13,539 nt of DNA from assembly GCA_945901665.1 (NCBI GenBank), contig CAMDLJ010000033.1, positions 1 through 13,539 of the forward strand. The letters are read 5' to 3'. A program made the translations under genes and the position numbers. Origin of the DNA: Bordetella parapertussis. GTDB taxonomy: Bacteria > Pseudomonadota > Gammaproteobacteria > Burkholderiales > Burkholderiaceae. This document shows, one piece after another, positions 6,991 to 13,539 of this stretch. The notes under the pieces are model-generated. The model searched no databases. It saw nothing but the letters and a program-made list of their open reading frames with translations, and was not told the origin of the DNA. Position 1 is the first letter of the stretch. Every line of letters starts with the position of its first letter.

Positions 6991-7695
6991 TCAATTGGGG
7001 GCGGCAACGCGCCTCAACAAGGCTTGAACCACAGAGCTGTTGCTGGTCACCACCGGAACCCCAAAAGTTTGCTCCAGCATTTCTTTGGCCTCGTAGGATC
7101 TGAAGTTGGTACAAGAGACAAAAAGACCATCAAAGACCACGCCGGACAATTTGGACTTGGCAAAGGCCACAATTTCCTCGGGCGTGGGATCAGCCAAGGC
7201 CACATTGTGGGTGATGCCCATGCCCCAAGCACCCACCACAGTGACATCTTTTTCCACCGCTTTGGCCACAGACTGCGTCAAGTCTTCGTTGTAAGGCGTG
7301 ATGATGGCGACCCGCTTGAAGTGGGCCTGTGCCAAAGCTTGGGCGACGGTCGATATCACGCCAATGGCTTCACACTGGGCCAAGGAGCCTAGTTTTTGAC
7401 ACACCTGCGCGTCATATTCCATCCCGAAGAGTGAGCCCGCCGAGGTGCAGCCAAACACCAGCACATCAGGCTCTAGCGTGCCCAGGTCACTGGCCGCCTT
7501 TGGTGCGAAGTCTTCGATCATTCGGATTTCTTGCTCGCGGGTTGTTTCGGTTAAAAACATGCGCCCCGTGTGAACCGTGAACTGGTCTTTGGGCAAGGCC
7601 CGGTGCAGATCGTTTTCCATCACTGTGTTCGACGATGGGACCAGCAATGCCACGCGCAATGGCCGAAGCGGGTGTTTTTGTGTTGACGTGTTCAT
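6991..7695 (-). CDS. Maleate isomerase / Asp-Glu racemase superfamily protein
   Basis: A 234-residue protein of the arylmalonate decarboxylase/maleate cis-trans isomerase family. The N-terminal motif VPSSNTVMEND (19-29) and the two catalytic cysteines C83 (VFGCTSAG) and C195 (VSCTNFRS) are all present. Two cysteines point to an isomerase or racemase; arylmalonate decarboxylases keep only the second. Family members isomerise maleate to fumarate through a cysteine-bound enolate in the cytoplasm. I place the start at 7695: its ATG overlaps the stop of the hydantoinase fusion (ATGA, 7692-7695) and AAAGGA lies 5 bases upstream. An in-frame ATG at 7722 would force a 31-base overlap. It is the last gene of the operon, so it probably acts on the ring-opened product of the fusion enzyme. 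A hydantoin- or amino-acid-racemase role is an alternative. Confidence 0.88.
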   Translation of the reverse strand: MNTSTQKHPLRPLRVALLVPSSNTVMENDLHRALPKDQFTVHTGRMFLTETTREQEIRMIEDFAPKAASDLGTLEPDVLVFGCTSAGSLFGMEYDAQVCQKLGSLAQCEAIGVISTVAQALAQAHFKRVAIITPYNEDLTQSVAKAVEKDVTVVGAWGMGITHNVALADPTPEEIVAFAKSKLSGVVFDGLFVSCTNFRSYEAKEMLEQTFGVPVVTSNSSVVQALLRRVAAPN

Positions 7696-10600
7696 GATTT
7701 CCTTTGAGTTGATGGGCCCCAAGCTCCGCCCCCGGCTGTGACCATGACGAGCTTGTCACCGCGTTTCAAGCGATGCGGCCCACTTTTTGAATCCAATGGG
7801 TGGTCAACCCCCTCGCTGACCAAAGTAAAACTGGCCAAGCCCCCATCGCCACCACCGGCAACGCCTCGCGCAGGTGTGATCGTGCGCTCGCCCAGCACGG
7901 AGGTTTGCACGCCATCGGTCAGCACCTCAATGACTTTCCTGACACCGCCGCCGCCAGGGTACTTTCCTTGGCCGGCCAAGTGTCGGGCAATGGCGTATTC
8001 ATGAAATAAAACTGGCAGTGCGGCCTCGACACCCTCGATGGGCAAATTCATGGTGTTGCCCATGTGCACGCGCAACCCACTGGGCCCGGCATTGCTGGCG
8101 GTGCCCCCCATGCCACCCCCAATCGTTTCATAGTGCACAAACGATTTTTGGGTGCTGGGGTCAGTCCCACCCAAGGTGTAAACACACGCCGAACCATAGC
8201 CACCCGCAGACACCTTTTCCGGGTAAGCCTTGGCCAACGCCCCCATCAAAATGTCGACCAACCGGTTGGCCGTTTCAGTGTTGGCCGCGACAACCGGAAA
8301 GGGATAGCTGGCGTGAACAATGGTGCCAGGTTCGGTGATGACTTCGACATTGGCATAAACACCCGCATTGGGCGCAATTTGACCGCCCACAAAACTCAAT
8401 AAGGTGTAATAAATCGCAGCGCAGGTCACTGGCAGCGGTGCATTGATCGGGCCACGAACACAGGGCGCAGAGCCGGTGAAATCAAACTTCAAATGCGCAC
8501 CTGTTTTGGTGATTCGCACCTTGATGATCGGCGCTGCTTGGGGGTCAATCCCATCGCCGTCCAATGGCTCTTCATTGGAAACGTCCACATCAGGCAAATT
8601 CAACAACTGGGCGGCCACCCGTTTTTGGCTGTATTCAAGGGTGTCGCGCATCACGGTGTCTATGGTCTCCCCCCCGTAGCGATGGCACAGCTCGATCATG
8701 CGTTCTGTGGCGCGCTGATGACCGGCTCGGGCTGCCTGGAAGTCACCCATGCGGTCTTGTGGCACCCGCACGTTTGCCAAAATCAAGCGCAACACATCCT
8801 CACGGACCACGCCCTGCTCAATGATCTTCAATGGTGGAATTCGCAAACCTTCTTTGATGATTTCATCGCAAACGCTGGAGCTGCCAGGTGCAATACCGCC
8901 AATGTCTGGCCAATGGATGCGGCTCAACACAAAGCCCATCAATCTTTTCGCGAAGAAGATCGGGGTCAAGAGCGAAACATCTGGCAAGTGGGTGCCGCCG
9001 GCATAAGGATCATTCAAGATGACAGCATCACCTTCGTGCCAAGTCGCCAACGCAAATGCCTCCAATGCAAAACGCCCCGTGAAACTGGCTGCCCCCAAAT
9101 GAACGGGGATGTCCACGCCTTGGGCGATGACACGCGCCTGGGTATCGAGCAGCACACAAGACAAATCCGCAGAGAGGCTCAGCAATGGCGAAAACGAGGT
9201 GCGCATGATGACGCTCTTCATTTCGTCGCAGATGGCGTAAAACCCGCTTTTGACGACTTCAAAAGTCACCGGATCCGCCGCCAATAAGCTGGTCGCAGCA
9301 GGGGCAGTTGGTTGGGATGGGGGCGCAGCATCTAACGCAATTTGCATACTGCCATTTGCGTGGATGGTGATGGTCTGCGCCGAATCGATCCAAACGGTTG
9401 AGCCGGCGTGCTCTATCAACGCGGGACCGGACAAATGCGCGCCCCTGCAATCGATCAATCGATGAACCGGCAAGGATGTTTGGCTTCCATCGGCTGATAA
9501 ATAATTTTGCAGTCGGTGCGGGGGCACATCTTGCAAAGACACACCTGAGGTGTGTTTTGTTTGGCGTGATTCACGCAAAACAGCCATGGCGGTCCATCGG
9601 ACATTGACCAGTTGAACTTTCAAATTCGGCAAATCAATGCCAAACGCGTGCTGATAGACCGCGCGAAACCTGGCTTCGATTTCATCGCAGTCGGGTAAGG
9701 CTTCAGACGCTGGCCCCAGTCCAATATTGAGTTCAAACAATTGCCCCACAAAACGCAAATCTGCGCTGCGCTCAGACATGACGGTGTGCGGGTCTACCGG
9801 TTCATTGGCCATCAAAGAGCGTGCCCGCTTACCCAAGGCGTTGCACACTTTGGCCAGCGCTTGTGGGTCAAGTTGGGCCACTGGGACCAGCAAGGTCTGG
9901 CTCAAATCGTGGCGAATTTCACCCATCGTGGCACCCAAGGCCGAGAACATACCCGGCAAAGGCGGGATGATCACTTCTTTGGCGCCAGCTTGCAAACCAA
10001 TGGCGCAGGCATGCAGTGGGCCCGCGCCACCAGAGGCGAATATCGAGAACTCTCGGGGATCAAGACCGCGCCTGACGGTGCTGATGCGGACCATTTCCGT
10101 CATATTGGCCACCGCAATTTCGATGATGGCGTGTGCGGCACGCGCCAACGACCACCCCATGGGCTGAGCGATATGGGTTTCGATGGCCTTGACCGCCAGA
10201 TCGCGTGAAAAGGCCACCCCCGAATCCTTGAACGCCTCTTGAGAAAGGGTACCAATCACCGCATGCGCATCGGTCACGGTGGGGCGTTGTCCGCCCAGGC
10301 CATAGCATGCAGGCCCTGGGGCGGCTCCCGCACTTTCCGGCCCCACTTTCAAAACACCGCCATCGTCAATCCAGGCGATGCTGCCGCCACCGGCACCAAT
10401 TTCTACGATGTCCAGAACCGCACTGCGAATAGGGTATCCACCCACATTGGCCCCGTCCACCAACTGGTCTGCCAAAAATTCGTCAACCACTTTGGCCCGC
10501 CCGCCTTGGATCACGCCCACCTTGGCCGTGGTACCGCCCATGTCAAAGGCAATCACGTTGTCGCGCCACATTTCTTTGGCATGCGCCAGCGTCGAAATGA

Positions 10601-11402
10601 TCCCAGCAGCTGGGCCCGATTCAATCAAATGAACCGGGTACCGAGAGGCATTTTCGGTCGATGTCAAACCCCCATTGGACTTGACAATCATCAAGGCCCC
10701 AAGCCCCAGCCGTTGGGCCTCTAAGGCAATCTTGTCGATGTAACTTTGGACACCTGGACCAATATAGGCATTGACAACGGCCGTGCTGGTTCTTTCATAT
10801 TCTTTGATCTCTGGGCAGACATCGCTGGAGACTGAAATAAACAAGTCAGGGCAAGCCTGTCGCAAAGCCTGCGCCAAAATTTTTTCGTGCGTGTCGTTTG
10901 CGTAAGCGTGCAACAAGGCTATCGCCACTGCTTGCGCGCCGGACGCCATGACTTGTGACACCAGTTGATCCACATTCGATAAATTTTCCAGCACCCTGCC
11001 ACGCGCATCACAACGTTCACTCACCGCAAATCGCATGTCGGTGTCCACCAAGGGGGGCGAAATTTTCACATTCAGGTCATACAGGGTTGGCCGGTTTTGT
11101 CGGCGCAATTCAATCACATCGGTAAACCCTTTGGTGGCCAGCAATGCCGTTTTGGCCCCCCGGTGTTGAATCAATAGGTTGGTGCCGATGGTCGTGCCAT
11201 GGCAAACCATGGCTTCGTTGAGGGGATATGTGCGATGAATGCGGTGGAAAGCTTCAATCACCGCGACCGAAGGATCCAGCGGGGTCGATGGCAATTTGAA
11301 GGCATCAAGAATCGCTCCGTCCAAAGCCGAGGTGACCACTGCATCGGTAAAGGTCCCGCCAACATCAATGCCGATCAGAAAACGATGCGACTGATGGGTC
11401 AT
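7692..11402 (-). CDS. Hydantoinase A-hydantoinase B fusion protein (5-oxoprolinase-like)
   Basis: A 1236-residue protein joining two subunits that many bacteria encode separately. The N-terminal HyuA-type half (about 1-690) has the actin-like ATPase motifs GIDVGGTFTD (11-20), HGTTIGTN (68-75), AFDMGGTTAKVG (285-296), GAGGGS (336-341) and SGGAGPLHA (457-465). A Pro/Ala-rich linker (about 691-709) leads to the HyuB-type half, with NDPYAGGTHLPD (797-808, likely metal ligands), HWPDIGG (830-836) and EGLRIPP (851-857). This is the architecture and length of ATP-dependent 5-oxoprolinase (about 1290 residues), which opens a cyclic amide. Relatives act on hydantoins, N-methylhydantoin or aryl ketones, so the substrate is open. 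ATG 11402 is chosen by domain distance; a TTG at 11420 would overlap the upstream stop as TTGA. No strong Shine-Dalgarno precedes either. Confidence 0.92.
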   Translation of the reverse strand: MTHQSHRFLIGIDVGGTFTDAVVTSALDGAILDAFKLPSTPLDPSVAVIEAFHRIHRTYPLNEAMVCHGTTIGTNLLIQHRGAKTALLATKGFTDVIELRRQNRPTLYDLNVKISPPLVDTDMRFAVSERCDARGRVLENLSNVDQLVSQVMASGAQAVAIALLHAYANDTHEKILAQALRQACPDLFISVSSDVCPEIKEYERTSTAVVNAYIGPGVQSYIDKIALEAQRLGLGALMIVKSNGGLTSTENASRYPVHLIESGPAAGIISTLAHAKEMWRDNVIAFDMGGTTAKVGVIQGGRAKVVDEFLADQLVDGANVGGYPIRSAVLDIVEIGAGGGSIAWIDDGGVLKVGPESAGAAPGPACYGLGGQRPTVTDAHAVIGTLSQEAFKDSGVAFSRDLAVKAIETHIAQPMGWSLARAAHAIIEIAVANMTEMVRISTVRRGLDPREFSIFASGGAGPLHACAIGLQAGAKEVIIPPLPGMFSALGATMGEIRHDLSQTLLVPVAQLDPQALAKVCNALGKRARSLMANEPVDPHTVMSERSADLRFVGQLFELNIGLGPASEALPDCDEIEARFRAVYQHAFGIDLPNLKVQLVNVRWTAMAVLRESRQTKHTSGVSLQDVPPHRLQNYLSADGSQTSLPVHRLIDCRGAHLSGPALIEHAGSTVWIDSAQTITIHANGSMQIALDAAPPSQPTAPAATSLLAADPVTFEVVKSGFYAICDEMKSVIMRTSFSPLLSLSADLSCVLLDTQARVIAQGVDIPVHLGAASFTGRFALEAFALATWHEGDAVILNDPYAGGTHLPDVSLLTPIFFAKRLMGFVLSRIHWPDIGGIAPGSSSVCDEIIKEGLRIPPLKIIEQGVVREDVLRLILANVRVPQDRMGDFQAARAGHQRATERMIELCHRYGGETIDTVMRDTLEYSQKRVAAQLLNLPDVDVSNEEPLDGDGIDPQAAPIIKVRITKTGAHLKFDFTGSAPCVRGPINAPLPVTCAAIYYTLLSFVGGQIAPNAGVYANVEVITEPGTIVHASYPFPVVAANTETANRLVDILMGALAKAYPEKVSAGGYGSACVYTLGGTDPSTQKSFVHYETIGGGMGGTASNAGPSGLRVHMGNTMNLPIEGVEAALPVLFHEYAIARHLAGQGKYPGGGGVRKVIEVLTDGVQTSVLGERTITPARGVAGGGDGGLASFTLVSEGVDHPLDSKSGPHRLKRGDKLVMVTAGGGAWGPSTQRKS

Positions 11403-11416
11403 TTGGGGTGATGCAT

Positions 11417-12535
11417 TCAATGACTTTGAATGTCCAACAGCGCATTCACAAACCTGTCCATGTGCTCTTGAAGGTTGACATCGACCCGGAGAAATCTGCT
11501 GCCCAGACCTGGGATGTCAGAGCCATCTTTGACGATAACGCCCCGCTTGAGCAGTTCATTGAACACCCTGGTTGAGTCCAGTCGCGGCTCCCGTATTTCG
11601 GTCAAGAAAAAGTTGGCGCCGGATCCAGGCACCATCCGAAACGCAGCCAGGCCATGCATGCGTTGGGCCACGTAGGCGCGCATTTCGACAACGGTTTTGA
11701 CGGTGCGCGCCACATGCGCGTCGTCGTCCATGCCGGCGATTCCCCCAGCAATTTGCATTTGGCCCATGTTCCATGTGGGTTTGATCTTGCGCATGGGCAA
11801 GATCAAGTCGCGGTTGGCAGATATGCCAAAACCCACGCGCAATCCCGCCAGGCCATAAGCCTTTGAGAGGGTTCGAAGCACCAACAAGTTGGGAAACCTG
11901 TGCAGCAAGCCGATGCCATACGGGTTTTCTGTGTAATGCACATAGGCTTCGTCCAAAGCCACCAAGGTCTCGGGTGGGGCGGCTTCACAGACCCGGATCA
12001 CATCTTGTTCTGACACCATGCGACCGCTGGGGTTGTGTGGATTGGTCAGAAAAGCAATTTTGGGTCTGTGCTTTTTCAGCGCTTCAATGTATTGAGCCAT
12101 CACCGGATCAAAGTCAGCACCCATGTCCACAAAAATGGGTTTCCGGCCTTCGCAGTTGGCATAAATTCGGTAGAGGGGAAAACACGGGTTGTGCATCAGC
12201 ACGGCCTCGTCGGGGCGGGCAAATGCGCGAATCAGCATTGAAATCACTTCCGTTTCACCCGATCCACAAACCACATTTTCGGGATCGATGCCAAATTTAG
12301 TGCCGATGGCCATGCGCAGTTTGGCTGCTGTCCAGTCGGGGTACAAAGAAATTTTCTCGGACGCCTCTCGAACGGCCAAAAGTGCTTTGGGCGAAGGGCC
12401 GTGCGGGTTTTCGGCTGACCCCAGCTTGGAAATGGCATTGAGCGCAATTCCATACTTTTCTGCGACATGCTCAGCAGATAAACCCGGCACGTAGATCTCG
12501 CCTGTCGAGAGCGCTGGGTAGCTTGGCTGGATCAT
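11417..12535 (-). CDS. HisC-like PLP aminotransferase (fold type I, class I/II)
   Basis: A 372-residue protein. The PLP lysine is K225 in RTLSKAYGLAGLRVG. Other cofactor contacts fit the family: N168 in TNPHNPSG, D195 and Y198 in ALDEAYVHY, and R233. The N-terminal AENPHGPSPKA and the C-terminal R350 complete the histidinol-phosphate aminotransferase pattern. The position, first in an operon with a hydantoinase fusion and an isomerase, argues against histidine biosynthesis and for transamination of an amino or keto acid in a degradation route (inference). AGGAG lies 7 bases upstream of ATG 12535, which settles the start; an in-frame GTG at 12622 would add 29 unrelated residues. The stop is within 4 bases of the next gene's alternative start. 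Confidence 0.9.
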   Translation of the reverse strand: MIQPSYPALSTGEIYVPGLSAEHVAEKYGIALNAISKLGSAENPHGPSPKALLAVREASEKISLYPDWTAAKLRMAIGTKFGIDPENVVCGSGETEVISMLIRAFARPDEAVLMHNPCFPLYRIYANCEGRKPIFVDMGADFDPVMAQYIEALKKHRPKIAFLTNPHNPSGRMVSEQDVIRVCEAAPPETLVALDEAYVHYTENPYGIGLLHRFPNLLVLRTLSKAYGLAGLRVGFGISANRDLILPMRKIKPTWNMGQMQIAGGIAGMDDDAHVARTVKTVVEMRAYVAQRMHGLAAFRMVPGSGANFFLTEIREPRLDSTRVFNELLKRGVIVKDGSDIPGLGSRFLRVDVNLQEHMDRFVNALLDIQSH

Positions 12536-12842
12536 GAAACTGCTCCTACATATGGTTTTTTTGAATGTACTATGAAACCCATTTTTCCCCACCCAGCACC
12601 GCCCCCCTTTGCGCTCAAGCACCTGAGGCCTTAGCTTTTAACCAAACTGGCCAGCCCAGAACCATTTATCCATATTGGGGCCGTCGCCTCAGCCAAACTG
12701 ATCGCCCATGTTGATACAGGCTGTGAACGGCACCGCATGCGCAGCAGCGCACCTCACACAGATTCGAAACTAAACATCGTTAAAAAAATAGTTGTTTTTA
12801 TTCATGGGCTTAGCGGCATTTTCTTGCCATCAAGTCAGCGAT

Positions 12843-12891
12843 TTGTGGGCTTCCACAAGCAGCGTTTCCAGATTCAGTCTGGATCTTTTTT
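12843..12891 (+). terminator. Orphan tandem hairpins followed by a T-run
   Basis: TTGTGG-GCTT-CCACAA (12843-12858) and TCCAGA-TTCAG-TCTGGA (12867-12883) are two perfect 6-bp stems, and TCTTTTTT follows directly (12884-12891). The layout is that of a plus-strand intrinsic terminator just before the groE promoter. No plus-strand gene lies upstream for over 5 kb, so it would insulate groE from antisense read-through or end an unseen small RNA. The stems are short, so the call is tentative. Confidence 0.4.
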
Positions 12892-12902
12892 CAAGCACGC
12901 TC

Positions 12903-12931
12903 CTTGAAAGCGCCCCAAATGCCCTTATCAT
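12903..12931 (+). promoter_or_regulatory. groE promoter, sigma70 with overlapping sigma32-like match
   Basis: TTGAAA (12904-12909), a 16-base spacer and TATCAT (12926-12931) form a good sigma70 promoter. The same -35 reads CTTGAAA (12903-12909), the sigma32 consensus, followed after 11 bases by GCCCTTAT (12921-12928), a weaker sigma32-type -10 with a short spacer. The -10 directly abuts the CIRCE operator, so transcription should start inside CIRCE and be blocked by HrcA. Confidence 0.7.
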
Positions 12932-12957
12932 TAGCACTCGTAGGGATTGAGTGCTAA
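12931..12957 (+). promoter_or_regulatory. CIRCE operator (HrcA binding site)
   Basis: TTAGCACTC (12931-12939), a 9-base spacer and GAGTGCTAA (12949-12957). This matches the canonical CIRCE inverted repeat at all 18 arm positions. HrcA binds it and represses groE until heat or misfolded protein titrates GroEL, which HrcA needs to fold. It overlaps the predicted transcription start of groES. Confidence 0.96.
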
Positions 12958-12983
12958 CAACACCCGCCCAACGTTCAGTTAAT

Positions 12984-13016
12984 GGCCACCAACGTAACTT
13001 TATACGCAAGGTGGCT
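12984..13016 (+). other. Hairpin in the groES mRNA leader
   Basis: GGCCACC (12984-12990) pairs with GGTGGCT (13010-13016, one G-U pair). Inside it CGTA (12993-12996) pairs with TACG (13003-13006) around a 6-base loop, with a 2x3 internal loop between the stems. It lies in the roughly 115-base leader between CIRCE and the groES Shine-Dalgarno and does not include that site. It could affect mRNA stability or be an RNA thermometer element, but neither is shown. Confidence 0.4.
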
Positions 13017-13052
13017 GTGGCTCAAACCCCTTGTTCTATCTTTGGAGATGCA

Positions 13053-13346
13053 ATGAAACTTCGCCCCCTGCACGATCGCGTGATCGTCAAGCGCATTGAA
13101 AGTGAAACCAAAACCGCCTCTGGCATCGTCATCCCTGACAACGCCGCAGAGAAGCCCGACCAAGGCGAGATCCTGGCCGTGGGCCCAGGCAAGAAAAACG
13201 ACAAAGGCGAATTGACCGCCGTGGGCGTCAAAGTCGGTGAGCGCGTTTTGTTTGGCAAATACAGCGGCCAAACCGTCAAGATCGATGGCGAAGAGCTGTT
13301 GGTCATGAAGGAAGAAGACCTGTTCGCGGTGGTTGACGCCAAGTGA
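13053..13346 (+). CDS. groES: Co-chaperonin GroES
   Basis: A 97-residue protein, normal for the family. It opens with [14 protein letters not shown] and carries the mobile loop [18 protein letters not shown] (about 17-34), with the GIVI segment that docks on Gro[10 protein letters not shown] follows, then [11 protein letters not shown] and the C-terminal EEDLFAVV. The heptameric ring caps the GroEL cavity during ATP-driven folding in the cytoplasm. GGAG (13044-13047) lies 5 bases before the ATG. An in-frame ATG/TTG further upstream would run back into the CIRCE operator, so 13053 is the start. Expression is controlled by the CIRCE site and promoter upstream, and groEL follows after 83 bases in the same operon. 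Confidence 0.98.
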   Translation: MKLRPLHDRVIVKRIESETKTASGIVIPDNAAEKPDQGEILAVGPGKKNDKGELTAVGVKVGERVLFGKYSGQTVKIDGEELLVMKEEDLFAVVDAK

Positions 13347-13411
13347 TGTGGATGGGTCCGAGCCCTGAAAGCGCTGGTCGCTTGCAGGATGGGCCCACAA
13401 CTGTTGATTAA

Positions 13412-13539
<128 letters not shown>

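Larger units (their letters stand above)
12536..13052. other. 517-base divergent intergenic region upstream of groES
   Basis: It separates the minus-strand aminotransferase operon from groES. It must hold the promoter of that operon, but I find no good sigma70 match for it. An A/T-rich patch at about 12775-12816, including an imperfect dyad around AAACATCG and TAGTTGTTT, is the likeliest control site. No open frame on either strand looks coding. Two perfect short hairpins and a T-run lie at 12843-12891, the groE promoter and CIRCE at 12903-12957, and a structured leader at 12984-13016; these are listed separately. Confidence 0.55.

Noticed and set aside
6439..7392. Plus-strand open frame (317 codons) spanning the SDR end and the isomerase gene
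   Set aside because: It crosses two well-supported genes in other frames and has no motif or ribosome binding site.
8493..9287. Plus-strand open frame of 264 codons inside the hydantoinase fusion
   Set aside because: Antisense to the conserved HyuB half; low-complexity His/Gln-rich translation without domain features.
12951..13052. N-terminal extension of GroES by 34 residues
   Set aside because: The extension would be encoded by the CIRCE operator and leader, and the conserved GroES N-terminus begins at 13053 with a good ribosome binding site.

Overview
The window looks like a chromosomal segment of a betaproteobacterium, most likely Burkholderiales and close to Comamonadaceae. This is inferred from three things: moderately high GC with G/C-ending codons, a Bug-type (tripartite tricarboxylate transporter) periplasmic receptor sitting among degradative genes, and a groES-groEL operon of betaproteobacterial character with a perfect CIRCE operator. 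I see no insertion sequence, phage gene, CRISPR array, tRNA or rRNA.

Layout. (1) 1-518, plus strand: the C-terminal end of a family III (CaiB/BaiF) CoA-transferase, then a small single-domain cupin. (2) 549-4160, minus strand: a Rieske non-haem iron oxygenase, a Bug periplasmic receptor whose start overlaps the Rieske stop by 4 bases, a fumarylacetoacetate hydrolase (FAH) family enzyme, and at the 3' end a predicted 57-residue membrane protein with two hydrophobic segments. (3) 4416-6874, plus strand, divergent from the Rieske gene: a second cupin, a crotonase-fold (enoyl-CoA hydratase/isomerase) protein and a classical short-chain dehydrogenase/reductase. A 406-base stretch between the last two carries a minus-strand terminator but no convincing gene. 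(4) 6991-12535, minus strand: a tightly packed three-gene unit made of a HisC-like aminotransferase, a giant hydantoinase A-hydantoinase B fusion (5-oxoprolinase-like) and a two-cysteine maleate isomerase/Asp-Glu racemase family protein. (5) 12536-13539: a 517-base divergent intergenic region leading into groES and the start of groEL on the plus strand.

How the genes may work together (inference). Blocks 1-3 have the parts for taking up a carboxylated, possibly aromatic compound (Bug receptor), oxygenating it (Rieske), cleaving or decarboxylating a diketo acid (FAH), and running CoA-dependent steps (CoA-transferase, crotonase, SDR). The substrate cannot be read from the sequence. No reductase for the Rieske enzyme and no membrane permease for the receptor lie in the window. 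Block 4 is a separate, translationally coupled pathway that probably opens a cyclic amide, imide or hydantoin-type ring with ATP and then isomerises or racemises and transaminates the product. It is the strongest candidate here for an uncharacterised pathway. The groE end is conventional but has a structured leader and an orphan hairpin/T-run upstream.
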